NCBI RefSeq assembly: GCF_002116695.1
Contig: NZ_CP020477.1
Span: forward strand, 248,001 to 312,000
Length of the DNA: 64,000 nt
From: Acidianus manzaensis
GTDB lineage: Archaea; Thermoproteota; Thermoprotei_A; Sulfolobales; Sulfolobaceae
Direction: 5' to 3'
How positions within the stretch are numbered: position 1 is the first letter of the stretch; every line of letters begins with the position of its first letter. Of the stretch, positions 34,184 through 44,829 are shown in pieces. Under the pieces are notes generated by a model. The model was not told the DNA's origin. It worked only from the letters and a program-made list of their open reading frames with translations, and did no database searches. The translations under genes and the position numbers were made by a program.

Positions 34184-35293
34184 CTAATTAGTTTCTAGTT
34201 TTGCAATTAAATTTTCTAATCTTTCTATTAGTTCTGGTGCTTCGTTTATTGCGTGTAGTGCGTCGTTATTTTTGACTTTTTTGTGTGCTCCAAAATTTCC
34301 TATCAATCTTAGGTCTTCTAGTTTGTCTAATAGGAATAGTAGTTCGTTTTTTGTTTGATTATCTATTTTGCTTATTTTTCCTAAAATTTCTCTTTCTAGA
34401 GTGTATAATACTGGTTTTTTGAGTTCTTTGATTTCCATGCAGGAATTTTCAACGTTTATTCCTCTTTCTTTGAGTGTTTGGCATAATTTGTCTAAGTATT
34501 TTTCTATGATTATGTTTTCTAATATTTTTCTTATTACTACTACTGCTGAAGAATAGTATCCCATTATATAAAGGGAAATTGATTGAGCATAGTCTATTAA
34601 GTAATCTCCTAGGAGGTCTAATCTAACTTTGTTTGTGAATATGTTTGCTACTGATTCGCTTATGCTTCTAATTATTAAGCTTATTAATACTTGGCTTGTT
34701 TGTATGTCTAAGTTAATAAATGGTCTAATTATTTGTCCTTTTCCTATAATTATTGAATATGATGTTGTGTATTCTTGGTTTTGAGAGGATTTGCATATGT
34801 TGAAAGGTACTATTTTGTCTCCTAATGGTACTCCGTCTGCTTTTTGTGGTATTATTCCTAGAAAGCTTGAAAATTTTGTTTCTTCGCAAATTGAATTTAG
34901 GTCATTTAGAAATTTTAGTTTGGTTTCTACGTAATAGCCTTTTTCCTTACTGTATCCTATGTAGAAGTTTTGTATTCCTAAAAATTTTTCAAAGTTTTCT
35001 TTTAACCATTTTATGGTTTCTTTTGCTTGAGTTAGGTTATCTACGTAAATATATTTAAATGGTGCACCTATCCATATTACTTTTCCTCCGTTATTTATAA
35101 AATCTAGAAAATTATTCAATGATCTATTTATATCTATTGTATTTTTTAGTTTGAGATAATCTCCTCTGATTATGAGTGTGGAACCTTTTGGGAATAAGTT
35201 TTGATCTAATGAATTTATTTCTCTTATTTGGGTTTCATCATCTATTGTTTTCAAGTATTCCACGCCAGATATGCTAGGGTAAGCGTAAATCAC
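34184..35293 (-). CDS. Two-domain protein with C-terminal DUF4145/HEPN-like domain
   Basis: 369 residues. The N-terminal part (about 1-110) has a Rossmann-like order with LDFINNGGKVIWIGAPF, as in ThuA/class I amidotransferase-like domains. The C-terminal part (about 225-365) is helical: YYSSAVVVIRKILENIIIEK, then LRLIGNFGAHKK with Arg329, Asn333 and His337, the R-x-x-G-N-x-x-A-H motif of DUF4145, a HEPN-like family often found in restriction and defence genes. The stop codon is immediately followed by the start of the CARF/PIN-like gene. Whether the HEPN-like site is a ribonuclease or only a scaffold cannot be told. Confidence 0.6.
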   Translation of the reverse strand: MIYAYPSISGVEYLKTIDDETQIREINSLDQNLFPKGSTLIIRGDYLKLKNTIDINRSLNNFLDFINNGGKVIWIGAPFKYIYVDNLTQAKETIKWLKENFEKFLGIQNFYIGYSKEKGYYVETKLKFLNDLNSICEETKFSSFLGIIPQKADGVPLGDKIVPFNICKSSQNQEYTTSYSIIIGKGQIIRPFINLDIQTSQVLISLIIRSISESVANIFTNKVRLDLLGDYLIDYAQSISLYIMGYYSSAVVVIRKILENIIIEKYLDKLCQTLKERGINVENSCMEIKELKKPVLYTLEREILGKISKIDNQTKNELLFLLDKLEDLRLIGNFGAHKKVKNNDALHAINEAPELIERLENLIAKLETN

Positions 35294-35315
35294 AAGAAAA
35301 TTATGAATGCATAGT

Positions 35316-35579
35316 TTATATTTTTTCAGTCTTATGTGAAATTCTTTTCTTCTTAAATAATCCTTTATTTCCGAAAATTTTTTCTAAATCTTTGAGTAGT
35401 TTCTTATGTTCGTCATCTTTGCACATAATAAGGTGTTTTTTCAATCCTTTTATTGTATATCCGTCAATTTTAGATTTACATACTGGACAATATTCAATTT
35501 TAGATTTGCTTAGATGAATAACCAAATCTTTTTTATGTGCATATTCTTTTTTCTCATATGGGTGAATAGGGCACCTCAT
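35316..35579 (-). CDS. Small zinc-finger protein
   Basis: 87 residues. MRCPIHPYEKKEY...HLSKSKIEYCPVCKSK...GLKKHLIMCKDDEHKK has two paired Cys/His sets (C3-P-x-H and CPVC...H...C) resembling archaeal C2H2 zinc fingers, then a basic C-terminus (LFKKKRISHKTEK). Likely a nucleic-acid-binding regulator. It is the first gene of the operon containing the HEPN-like and CARF/PIN-like genes, with only 22 bases to the next gene. An 8-bp inverted repeat overlaps its start codon, suggesting autoregulation. Confidence 0.7.
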   Translation of the reverse strand: MRCPIHPYEKKEYAHKKDLVIHLSKSKIEYCPVCKSKIDGYTIKGLKKHLIMCKDDEHKKLLKDLEKIFGNKGLFKKKRISHKTEKI

Positions 35580-35595
35580 TGCTCTTTTGAGGTGC
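35571..35595. promoter_or_regulatory. Inverted repeat overlapping the zinc-finger start codon
   Basis: GCACCTCA (35571-35578) and TGAGGTGC (35588-35595) form a perfect 8-bp inverted repeat with a nine-base spacer. The start ATG (35579-35577, minus strand) lies in it. It could be an operator for the zinc-finger protein, or an mRNA hairpin hiding the start codon. Confidence 0.6.
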
Positions 35596-35778
35596 TATAT
35601 AGTATTCTGTATTTTCTCTATTTAAGCTTTGCGCTTGAAAGGTTAATTGAAATATTTATCGTTTTTATAAATTATAAAAATTTTTTGATAGAAATTCATA
35701 CTAGACTGGTAATTTTTTTATTTGTAAGAATTCCTTGAAGGAGTAAAACACATTAAAATCTCCTAATATAATTAGTAT

Positions 35779-36216
35779 ATGCCAATTAGGAGCGAAAGAC
35801 AATACGCTTTAATGAGTTTTAAGGATTTTATCGTATCTTATGAGCGAGTAAAGAATAAAGAGTATGCCTTGTCAGCTTTTAGAGCTTACAAATCGTTAAG
35901 GAGAATGTTACAGTCTTTAGCTATGAAGCATAATCTTCACAATAAATCTACTCCTTGTGCTGTACCTAAACAAGATATGATAAAAGTTGCTGAAGCATTA
36001 AATGAAGTATATCCAAGTATTTTAAACATGACTAAGAATGCGTTGAATTTGTTTGATGAGTGGAAGAGTAAGAATGCTAAGAAGGATGATATAATCGATT
36101 TACTTTTATCTTTAGATTTTTCATGGATTTCAAAATACTTATCTGATGATGATTTAAATAAGATTGAATCAATAAAGGAGGAATTGAAGAATTTGCGGAA
36201 AACTGATTTAATCTGA
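35779..36216 (+). CDS. Hypothetical all-helical protein
   Basis: 145 residues, no membrane segment, rich in Lys, Leu, Ser; mostly helical (MSFKDFIVSYERVKNKEYAL, DDIIDLLLSLDFSWISKYL). I do not recognise the family. The helical pattern recalls small HEPN/PaREP-type proteins but the R-x4-H motif is not seen. It is divergent from the zinc-finger/HEPN/PIN operon, sharing the 200-base promoter region, and its 3' end overlaps the convergent methyltransferase by nine bases. It may be functionally linked to the operon; that is inference from position. Confidence 0.6.
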   Translation: MPIRSERQYALMSFKDFIVSYERVKNKEYALSAFRAYKSLRRMLQSLAMKHNLHNKSTPCAVPKQDMIKVAEALNEVYPSILNMTKNALNLFDEWKSKNAKKDDIIDLLLSLDFSWISKYLSDDDLNKIESIKEELKNLRKTDLI

Positions 36217-36744
36217 TTCTCTTTGTAATATTAAGCCATAATGATATGGTCCTACTTCAAATTCTTTTTGTAGTTTAAATTCGGGCGAGAATTCTTTTAC
36301 GTAATCTTCTTTGCTCATTCTGATACTTTCTGGAGGACCGAATGGTGTGCCTTCCTTTTTCCAATCTATTATGATAATTTTTCCTTTTTTATTTAATATT
36401 CTTTTTACTTCTTCTTTTACTTTTGTTTTGTCTTTCATATCATGGAATGAATTAGCAAATAGTACAACGTCTACTGAAGAGGATGGTATTGAAGTGTTTG
36501 AAGCGTCTTCATTTAAAAATATTGCGTTCTTAGCTATTTTCTTAGCTATTTCTATCATTTCCTTTCTTTTATCTACACAATATACTTTTTTGGCATACTC
36601 TACTAGATATTGACAATAAAATCCTGGTCCACATCCTAATTCTGCTACTGTGTCGTTTTTACTTATTAAGAATGGTATGTATTTTTCTGGGTTTTCTATC
36701 TTTTTTCTTTCTTCACTTAATAAGAATGTTGGAAATCTGTCCAT
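36208..36744 (-). CDS. Class I SAM-dependent methyltransferase
   Basis: 178 residues of the Methyltransf_11/UbiE-like fold. Motif I is VAELGCGPGFYCQYL, the acidic ribose-binding residue is in VYCVDKRKEM, and motif IV is VDVVLFANSFHDM, with the post-motif KGKIIIIDWKKEGTPFGPP. It probably methylates a small molecule or quinone-type substrate; the short length gives no substrate domain. It sits convergent with the hypothetical helical gene. Confidence 0.85.
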   Translation of the reverse strand: MDRFPTFLLSEERKKIENPEKYIPFLISKNDTVAELGCGPGFYCQYLVEYAKKVYCVDKRKEMIEIAKKIAKNAIFLNEDASNTSIPSSSVDVVLFANSFHDMKDKTKVKEEVKRILNKKGKIIIIDWKKEGTPFGPPESIRMSKEDYVKEFSPEFKLQKEFEVGPYHYGLILQRESD

Positions 36745-36815
36745 AGGTAAATTTGTTACCCAGAGTTAATAAAGATATTTTCTGATATTATCGTATTTTT
36801 TGAAAAGAATAAATG

Positions 36816-38090
36816 TTAATATATTTTTCCGTGTGGGTTTAGTCTTTTTCCTTTTTCTATTACATTAATTTGTACGTGAGTTTCGTGAATTAATAAGCCG
36901 ATAATTAAAGATAGGACTCCTAGCATTAATGATTCTTTTCCTAATGACGCTGTAACTATTAATGAAAGAGCTACTGCTATTATTTGTAGTCCAGGATAAA
37001 ATGGTGCTTTGAATTTTCCTGTAATTTCTCTTCTCCTAGAAATTACTACTGCTATTGGTGTAATCACGTAAGAGAAAATTGTACCAAAATTCGATACTAA
37101 ACCTATTAATTCAACGTTTCCTAAGGATAATGACGACACCATTATTGCTGATATTATTGCTGTTGAAATTGTATCTTTTGATAGTTTTCTAGGTATTAGT
37201 TCGTCTTTAGCCATTTGTTTTAAAGTTCTAGCTGATGCTATGATTATTGAAAGTGTGACTGTTATTGTGGCTATTATTGCTGTTGATGATACTGCTATTA
37301 TTACGATTTCTGGAGCTTTTGCTTGTTGTAATGCAAAAGATAATGGATTTCCTTGTAATCCGTAAATCTGCCAAGGTAGTAGATATAGCATTGAAAAAAC
37401 TACAAGAATGTAAAGTATTGATGTTACTATCAATGAAAGGATTATTGCTTTTGGTACTGTTTTTTCTCCGTTTTCTACGTCTGGAGTTAAGGTTGCTATG
37501 GTGTTAAAACCTGAGTAGGCGAAGAAAGCTAGGGACGCTCCGCTGAATATTCCTGAAATGCCATGTGGCGCTATTGGAGTGAAGTGCGAAATATATAATT
37601 TTCCTACAATTATTGAGAATGCTATGAATAACGTTAATCCAACTACGTTGATGATTACTAAGGCTGTTTCTATTTCTGATGCTAATTTTAATCCGAAGAA
37701 GTAAATCATTGAAAGAACTACAATTAATATTCCTGCTATGATAAATTGTAGTCCGTGAAATGGTAAATAACTGGCAAATCCTAACGCTGTTGCTGCTCCT
37801 GAGATTGCGTATGAGATCATTCTCATCCATCCTACTAGGAATCCTACTGAGTCTCCCATTGTGAGTTTTGCAAATGAGTATACTCCTCCTTCTGTATTTG
37901 GAAATTTTGATGATAATTCTGCACTGTTTAATCCTATTGTTATAGCTAATATACCAGTTATTATGAAGGAAATTAATGCGCCTGGTCCTGCTAAGTAAAT
38001 TATGCTTCCTGCCATTACGAATATTCCTGCTCCTATTATGTTTCCTAATCCTACTGCTGTTGCTTCAATGAGGTTTAGTTTTCTCTTCAC
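36816..38090 (-). CDS. APC-superfamily amino acid permease
   Basis: 424 residues with twelve predicted helices. The first helix carries ATAVGLGNIIGAGIFVMAG, the unwound GxG substrate-binding region of amino acid-polyamine-cation transporters, followed by GPGALISFIITG and SAELSSKFPNTEGGVYSF. It imports or exchanges amino acids across the cytoplasmic membrane. The start is GTG at 38090; TTTTATTATA about 27 bases upstream supports a leaderless transcript. Substrate unknown. Confidence 0.9.
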   Translation of the reverse strand: MKRKLNLIEATAVGLGNIIGAGIFVMAGSIIYLAGPGALISFIITGILAITIGLNSAELSSKFPNTEGGVYSFAKLTMGDSVGFLVGWMRMISYAISGAATALGFASYLPFHGLQFIIAGILIVVLSMIYFFGLKLASEIETALVIINVVGLTLFIAFSIIVGKLYISHFTPIAPHGISGIFSGASLAFFAYSGFNTIATLTPDVENGEKTVPKAIILSLIVTSILYILVVFSMLYLLPWQIYGLQGNPLSFALQQAKAPEIVIIAVSSTAIIATITVTLSIIIASARTLKQMAKDELIPRKLSKDTISTAIISAIMVSSLSLGNVELIGLVSNFGTIFSYVITPIAVVISRRREITGKFKAPFYPGLQIIAVALSLIVTASLGKESLMLGVLSLIIGLLIHETHVQINVIEKGKRLNPHGKIY

Positions 38091-38240
38091 ATGAATAAAA
38101 GGAAGAAATATAATAAAAGAGTAGCTAAGGAACTACTAGTTTTTAGAAATTTGGTGTTTTAATTCTACTTCTTACCTTATAAGATGATTTAATAAATCCA
38201 GTATTTATATTTATAAAATTTTCAATACAAACTTCTTTTT

Positions 38241-38738
38241 TCAAGCTGAAACTAATGGAATAATCCCTCTAGGAACTAGGTAACCGTCTGGTACTATTGA
38301 ATAATTGATGATCTTAACAATAAAGGTAACTTGAGTCCAACTTTCATTCTCAAAGATAAATGCGTTAAAATACTTACAGCTTAGAAGTTTTTGATAAAGA
38401 GTGAAGTTCTGTATTTCTAATATGTATTCCCCGTAATTATTATAAGGTACTATTGGAGGGCCTGCTTTGATGAAAGTCTCGTTTAAAATTCTGACCTCTG
38501 AGAAGAAAGTAGGATATACAATGTATATTGTACCATTATGTAAAAGAAGTTCATAAGAATAATTTGCCAAATATCTGGAATGATTCGTACTACTGGTTGA
38601 AGAACTCATGGGAGGAGGATTTGGGATTGTATTATCGTGGGAGCTTATATTATATCCCTTCATCGAAATTGACATTGAATAAATTAATACACTAGATATT
38701 ACTAAAATAACAATTAGTATTAAAACTAAATACTTCAT
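38241..38738 (-). CDS. Hypothetical N-terminally anchored extracytoplasmic protein
   Basis: 165 residues. One N-terminal hydrophobic helix (YLVLILIVILVISSVLIYS) then a Ser/Asn/Pro-rich linker (NPPPMSSSTSSTNHS) and a Tyr/Asn-rich beta domain ending in VSA. Topology is that of a single-pass surface protein. No family recognised. It has its own ATG start and no operon partner. Confidence 0.6.
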   Translation of the reverse strand: MKYLVLILIVILVISSVLIYSMSISMKGYNISSHDNTIPNPPPMSSSTSSTNHSRYLANYSYELLLHNGTIYIVYPTFFSEVRILNETFIKAGPPIVPYNNYGEYILEIQNFTLYQKLLSCKYFNAFIFENESWTQVTFIVKIINYSIVPDGYLVPRGIIPLVSA

Positions 38739-39118
38739 TGAATTTTATATTATTTTAGAAGTTTATATATCTTGCTAGTTTTTTGAGTTTTTAACTTAAG
38801 AATACTCTATAAAGACTGGAGAGTAAGCTATTTACGTGAACTACTCCGCCCTTACCTGTACTTCTTAGTAGAAAATTGGCAATTTTTCAATAATTAAATT
38901 ATTTTCTTCCTCTGTAAAGATCATTGTTATTCTATTCAATACTTCAAAACTTACTTCTATGGTTTGAAAATTGTTCTATCTGGATAAATTATGTCTTCGT
39001 CTAACATTCAGCTAACTTCTAAAAATAAATATTCCTAGTTCTTTAACATACTTTTACAATAAAATCGATTATCATTTTAAGTATAAATATAAAAATATAA
39101 CTATATTTTATTTCTTTA
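38739..39118. other. Intergenic region with an element-end remnant
   Basis: 380 bases with divergent promoters. AAGTATAAATATAAAAATA around 39079-39097 is a TATA-rich promoter for the oxidase gene. A 19-base fragment matching the end of the IS200/IS605-like elements lies at 38836-38854. No ORF. Confidence 0.45.
38836..38854. mobile_element. Solo end fragment of the IS200/IS605-like palindromic element
   Basis: GTGAACTACTCCGCCCTTA matches the outer end of the two full palindromic elements (GTGAACTACTCC in copy A at 18970; TACTCAGCCCTTA in copy B at 49902). The rest of the element is missing. Confidence 0.45.
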
Positions 39119-39151
39119 GTGAAAAAAGGGATTAAAAGAGGGTATGAGAAA

Positions 39152-40705
<1,554 letters not shown>

Positions 40706-40763
40706 CAAAGCTTTTTCTTCTTAAGCATAAGTTTTATATTTCATTTTTTATTTTTTTCTTCAT

Positions 40764-41018
40764 ATGGATAGACCTCAAGCAATTATTAAGAGGCCTACCT
40801 ACTATTTTGAGTATTCTCATGAGAGAAAGCAAAATAGAGTCGGAAGAGGTTTTAGTTTAGGAGAATTGAAAAATGCTGGAATTACTTTGCAGGAAGCTAA
40901 AAAGTTAGGATTAAGAGTAGACATAAGAAGGAAAAGTATACATCAAGAGAACGTAGATTCATTAAAAAAGTATAAAGAAAGTTTGGGGAATCAAAAAGTT
41001 AGTCTTTCAAAGAGTTAA
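40764..41018 (+). CDS. rpl13e: Ribosomal protein L13e
   Basis: 84 residues: [20 protein letters not shown], then [22 protein letters not shown] and [19 protein letters not shown], characteristic of the short crenarchaeal L13e of the large ribosomal subunit. A TATA-like AGTTTTATATTTC at about 40728 gives a leaderless start at 40764. Its 3' end overlaps the convergent marR gene by 20 bases. Confidence 0.9.
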   Translation: MDRPQAIIKRPTYYFEYSHERKQNRVGRGFSLGELKNAGITLQEAKKLGLRVDIRRKSIHQENVDSLKKYKESLGNQKVSLSKS

Positions 41019-41436
41019 TTTTTTCTAATATTTTTTCTAGATTGTTTATTGTTTCCATTATAAGTTCTGTATCTATTCCGTTGAGTATTTCTTCTGCTAA
41101 TTGTAAGTATACTTCAATAGCTTTTTGAAATATTTTTATTCCTTCATCTGTTATTTTTACGTAAATTACTCTTCTATCTTGTTTGTCCCTTTCTCTTTTT
41201 ACTAATCCATTTCTCTCTAATCTGTCTATTGCTATTGTCATAGCTGATTGAGTAACGTAAAATCTTCTTGAAAGTGATACCATAGTCGACTGTCCTTCAG
41301 TTAATGCTCTTAATACTAGAAAGTCTAGGTAGGTTAAGCCTATTTTGTCTAATCTTTTATTTAATTCTCTTTGCATTGCTCTATTTATTTTTGCAATATT
41401 ACTGAACACTTTTACTTTTTCTTCATTTTTAAGCAT
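40999..41436 (-). CDS. MarR-family transcriptional regulator
   Basis: 145 residues with a central winged helix-turn-helix: [20 protein letters not shown], recognition helix [20 protein letters not shown] and wing [16 protein letters not shown], all typical of MarR. Such dimers repress drug-efflux genes and release DNA on binding a ligand. It overlaps the end of the MFS transporter gene by eight bases, so both come from one mRNA started upstream of the transporter, where an inverted repeat suitable as operator lies (43110-43123). Confidence 0.9.
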   Translation of the reverse strand: MLKNEEKVKVFSNIAKINRAMQRELNKRLDKIGLTYLDFLVLRALTEGQSTMVSLSRRFYVTQSAMTIAIDRLERNGLVKRERDKQDRRVIYVKITDEGIKIFQKAIEVYLQLAEEILNGIDTELIMETINNLEKILEKINSLKD

Positions 41437-43102
41437 TTTTAATCACTTCCTTTTCTTCTTTCTCTTCTGCAATAACTCTCTTTCCTCTTAGAGCTGAAGC
41501 TATTGCTGCTATAAATGTCATGATTCCTCCTATATAGAATGCATTTCTTAAGGCTCCCATAAATGCTGGTGCTATTGCTGTGGGGAACCAAGTTCTTTGT
41601 TCCATTATATGGATTGCTGTTGCTGGAATTAAATTTGACGGAACGTTAGCTAATAATGCCTTTACTGGATCATAACCTAAAAATGCTGCGAATAATGCTC
41701 CAGTAACTGGTACATTATGCACTAATGGAACTAGTTGAGGCGCTCCTGCATTTGTTACTGCAGTAGCTAATGCTGTTGGTAACGATGATTCTAATGATAG
41801 AATAACTATTGTAAAGAATAATGCTATACTAGCTGTTTGTCCTGCGTTTTGTAATGTTGATCTCATACCTGATGCAGTTCCTCTGTATTTTGCTGGTACT
41901 GAGTTCATAATTGACGCAGTATTTGGTGAAGCAAACATTCCGTTGCCTAATCCCATGAAAAATAGCATTAAGGCAAATTCTGTATAATTAAAATTATAAG
42001 GCAATGTTGTTAGTAATAGAAATCCTATTCCAACTATTACCATTCCTAATGTTGCTAGAAATCTTGAACCGTATTTATCTGATAACCATCCGCTAATGGG
42101 TCCCATTGCTACAAAACCTAGCATTAATGGTATTGTGTAAACTCCTGCCCAGAATGGTGTTTCAGAATAGGAGTAACCATGAAGTGGTAACCATATTCCT
42201 TGTAAGAATATTACTATCATTATCATTAATCCACCGTAAGCAAATGATCTCAATAAGCTGGCTATGTTTCCTGCTGCAAACATTCTGTTCTTAAATAATT
42301 CTAATCTAAACATTGGATATTTTACTTTTCTCTCAATAAAGACGAAAGATACTAAGAGTGCTGCTCCAGATATCATTGATGCCATTACGTAGGGATCTGT
42401 CCAACCTGTTTGTGAAGAACCATAAGGCATTAGCCCGTAAGTTACGCCTATGAGGAGGAGAATTAAGCCTAAACCGAATGCTGTATTTCCTGCCCAGTCT
42501 ATTCCTTCTCCTTTTGATCTTAGGCCTAATTCTTTCAATTTAAGATAACTCCAGGCTGTTCCAAATATTCCTACTGGTACGCTTACTAGAAATACGTATC
42601 TCCAGTAGTATACTGAAAGAATTCCTCCTAAGATTAAGCCTATTAATGAGCCTGCTAGTGCTGCTATTTGGTTTATTCCTAATGCTTTTCCTCTTTCTTT
42701 GGCAGGGAATGCATCTGTTATTATTGCTGCACTGTTAGCAAATAGGAATGCCCCTCCTATTCCTTGTACTATTCTAAACGAAATTAGTTCTATTGCTCCT
42801 AAGTCTCCAGTATTTGGAGTGAGAAATAGTAAGATTGATCCTATTGTAAAAATTAGAAATCCTAAGTTGTATAGTCTTACTCTTCCATATATATCTGATA
42901 GCCTTCCAAAGGATACTAATAATGTGGCTGTAACAATGTTATATCCCATTAATATCCAAAGTAAGTATTGAAATGAGGTCAAAGGATTAATATCTATTCC
43001 TCTAAATATTGCTGGTAAGGAAATAATTATTATTGTTCCATTTATTGCTGCCATTAACACTCCTATTGTTGTATTACTTAGGGCTATCCATTTGTATTCC
43101 AT
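41429..43102 (-). CDS. MFS drug efflux transporter (DHA2/EmrB-like, 14 helices)
   Basis: 557 residues with about fourteen hydrophobic segments. Motif A is [16 protein letters not shown] after helix 2 and a second copy [16 protein letters not shown] after the central loop; [17 protein letters not shown] is motif B and the first helix has [16 protein letters not shown] (motif D1 of the DHA2 group). A proton-drug antiporter of the EmrB/QacA type. Co-transcribed with the MarR regulator. There is a hydrophilic insertion near residues 425-490 ([20 protein letters not shown]). Substrates unknown. Confidence 0.9.
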   Translation of the reverse strand: MEYKWIALSNTTIGVLMAAINGTIIIISLPAIFRGIDINPLTSFQYLLWILMGYNIVTATLLVSFGRLSDIYGRVRLYNLGFLIFTIGSILLFLTPNTGDLGAIELISFRIVQGIGGAFLFANSAAIITDAFPAKERGKALGINQIAALAGSLIGLILGGILSVYYWRYVFLVSVPVGIFGTAWSYLKLKELGLRSKGEGIDWAGNTAFGLGLILLLIGVTYGLMPYGSSQTGWTDPYVMASMISGAALLVSFVFIERKVKYPMFRLELFKNRMFAAGNIASLLRSFAYGGLMIMIVIFLQGIWLPLHGYSYSETPFWAGVYTIPLMLGFVAMGPISGWLSDKYGSRFLATLGMVIVGIGFLLLTTLPYNFNYTEFALMLFFMGLGNGMFASPNTASIMNSVPAKYRGTASGMRSTLQNAGQTASIALFFTIVILSLESSLPTALATAVTNAGAPQLVPLVHNVPVTGALFAAFLGYDPVKALLANVPSNLIPATAIHIMEQRTWFPTAIAPAFMGALRNAFYIGGIMTFIAAIASALRGKRVIAEEKEEKEVIKNA

Positions 43103-43109
43103 AAATTAA

Positions 43110-43123
43110 TAATCTGATGATTA
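43110..43123. promoter_or_regulatory. Candidate MarR operator before the efflux transporter
   Basis: TAATC-TGAT-GATTA is a perfect inverted repeat placed between the probable TATA element (about 43128-43138, minus) and the start codon of the transporter at 43102. Binding there by the MarR protein of the same operon would block transcription. Confidence 0.45.
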
Positions 43124-43139
43124 AGTATTTAACTTTTTT

Positions 43140-43440
43140 CTTGTTAATGGTTTTATGTCCAATTTTGATGTTGTAAAAATGTTGAATAATTATATATTTT
43201 TATAATGTTGTATGGAAACTTTTAGCATGTTCAATATATTTTTAGTAATTGTATACTACTTTAGATAGAGATTTTGTATAGTATTTACAGCTTTGTTAGA
43301 AGTCTTATATAATCTAATACTGGAATCTTTATTTTGTTATCAGTCAAGTTTTTCTATATAGACTATATAGTTTATATAAGTTATATATGGAATTATATAT
43401 TGTTTGATAATGATATATTCATTTCTTTTTCTAAGAAAAG
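43140..43440. other. Intergenic region with palindromes
   Basis: Very AT-rich. CTATATAG occurs twice with one base between (43354-43361 and 43363-43370), each copy self-complementary. No ORF supported. TATA element GCTTAAATTT at about 43440-43449 serves the following gene. Confidence 0.4.
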
Positions 43441-43471
43441 CTTAAATTTGGTCGAATTAATATTATAATTT

Positions 43472-43882
43472 ATGGTCACCAAGTTTTTATTTATAACTAA
43501 AGATAAGAAGTTTTATTTTGATGGAAAGAAGATTAAGGAGGTTAAAAGTCTTGATGATCTAAATGGAGTTAAGATTATTTTTGCTAGGCCTATGATTGTT
43601 TATGATATTGATAAGATTGGCCTAGCTTATTTTGAGGAAAATTACGGTAATCTAGTCGTAGGTGATTATACTGTTCAAAACTTGATTGACATTATCCTAT
43701 CATATAATTTTATTGTATATGTAGATCATGGGAGTAAAAGTATATCTTTAATTTCCGAGAGTAAGGGAGGAGTAATAATTTCGCTCAATTATTCTGCTTT
43801 AGATTTCTTAAGGTATTTCTTCGCTAAGGTTCCTAAGGGAATTTTGCTGGAAAGTACTGATTTTGATTTTATAAATAATTAA
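43472..43882 (+). CDS. Hypothetical protein
   Basis: 136 residues, soluble, alternating strands and helices (TKFLFITKDKKFYFDGKKIK, LVVGDYTVQNLIDIILSYN, KGGVIISLNYSALDFLRYF). No family recognised. The N-terminal part repeats a short strand-turn-strand pattern seen in small viral or plasmid proteins, but that is weak. It converges with the zinc-finger gene, overlapping it by four bases, and a TATA element lies about 27 bases upstream. Confidence 0.55.
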   Translation: MVTKFLFITKDKKFYFDGKKIKEVKSLDDLNGVKIIFARPMIVYDIDKIGLAYFEENYGNLVVGDYTVQNLIDIILSYNFIVYVDHGSKSISLISESKGGVIISLNYSALDFLRYFFAKVPKGILLESTDFDFINN

Positions 43883-44190
43883 CAATACAGGATTTTATAT
43901 AATAAGTCTGAATGTTTTCTATCTTTATGATTTAAAAGATGATAGTAAAAGTCTATTATATTACAAGATTTAAAGTTACATAATGGACATTGATATTTAT
44001 TTTCTACTAGAAATAGTTCTATATTATTTATTACTGTACTTAAGTAATTTTGTTTTATTTTTTCTATATTTTTCTTCTTTAATGTAATAAGTTGTTCTAT
44101 CATATAATTTTGTAATTTAGCTCTTGCATTTATATCTCCTAAATTTGACATATAAACTAATTTTTCCAAATCCATAATTTCATTTTTCAT
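43879..44190 (-). CDS. C2H2 zinc-finger protein
   Basis: 103 residues. A helical N-terminal region (MDLEKLVYMSNLGDINARAK) is followed by one finger, CPLCNFKSCNIIDFYYHLLNH, with C-x2-C-x12-H-x3-H spacing as in Sulfolobus virus and host C2H2 regulators. The start ATG has a strong ribosome site GAGGTGA on the coding strand four to six bases upstream, so it may be translated from a longer mRNA that begins with the next gene. Confidence 0.7.
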   Translation of the reverse strand: MKNEIMDLEKLVYMSNLGDINARAKLQNYMIEQLITLKKKNIEKIKQNYLSTVINNIELFLVENKYQCPLCNFKSCNIIDFYYHLLNHKDRKHSDLLYKILYC

Positions 44191-44265
44191 TTTTTCACCT
44201 CTTTTTAATCAAAGGCATGATATTTTTTATTATCAATATATTGTTGTAACGAAAATTTTTAAGCC

Positions 44266-44745
44266 TTATGGTGTTTTTCCAATCATTTGTGACGTTAATT
44301 CTTCCAAATATTCTTTATGGAAATAATTCAAATGATTATAAAAATGACTCGTAGACATCATTCTTCTATTGCAAACTGGACATCTCATTCCATTTTCTCT
44401 TAATATTTTTTGCAACTGTGGAAGAACTATTTGATTAATGAATGAAATAGCTACGTGAGAAAATTTTGTTGATTCTTCTATATCTTCTCTGAAATCTAAA
44501 CCTAATGTAGCTAAATAATCTAAATCTTCATTGCTTATTGCTCTTAACTCGTATAATCGTTTAACTAAGCTTTTCTGATTTGAGTATACTTCTTTAGTAT
44601 CAGTTGTCTCTAATTCCCAGTTTACTTCGTAACTAAAATTAATAGATACTTTAATGTCTCCTTTCTGTAATGTCCTAGGGCCTATTTTCTGAAATCCTAT
44701 CATCATTAGTGCTTTAAAAAGAGTTAGCCTCCTAGAGCTGTTCAT
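44266..44745 (-). CDS. C2H2 zinc-finger protein
   Basis: 159 residues. The C-terminal finger MRCPVCNRRMMSTSHFYNHL...H matches the finger in the next gene downstream (CPVC...H...H), while the N-terminal 100 residues (RRLTLFKALMMIGFQKIGPR, then VNWELETTD) are unlike known domains. Two zinc-finger genes 75 bases apart on the same strand and a PaREP1 gene upstream form a small accessory cluster. Possible role in transcription control or RNA binding. Confidence 0.7.
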   Translation of the reverse strand: MNSSRRLTLFKALMMIGFQKIGPRTLQKGDIKVSINFSYEVNWELETTDTKEVYSNQKSLVKRLYELRAISNEDLDYLATLGLDFREDIEESTKFSHVAISFINQIVLPQLQKILRENGMRCPVCNRRMMSTSHFYNHLNYFHKEYLEELTSQMIGKTP

Positions 44746-44829
44746 GATTATTATCTTACAATTATCAGTTTTAAGGTTTTGTTTTATTTTATGCTTTTAA
44801 CTTATAAGAAAAATTGAAAGGAAAATTTT

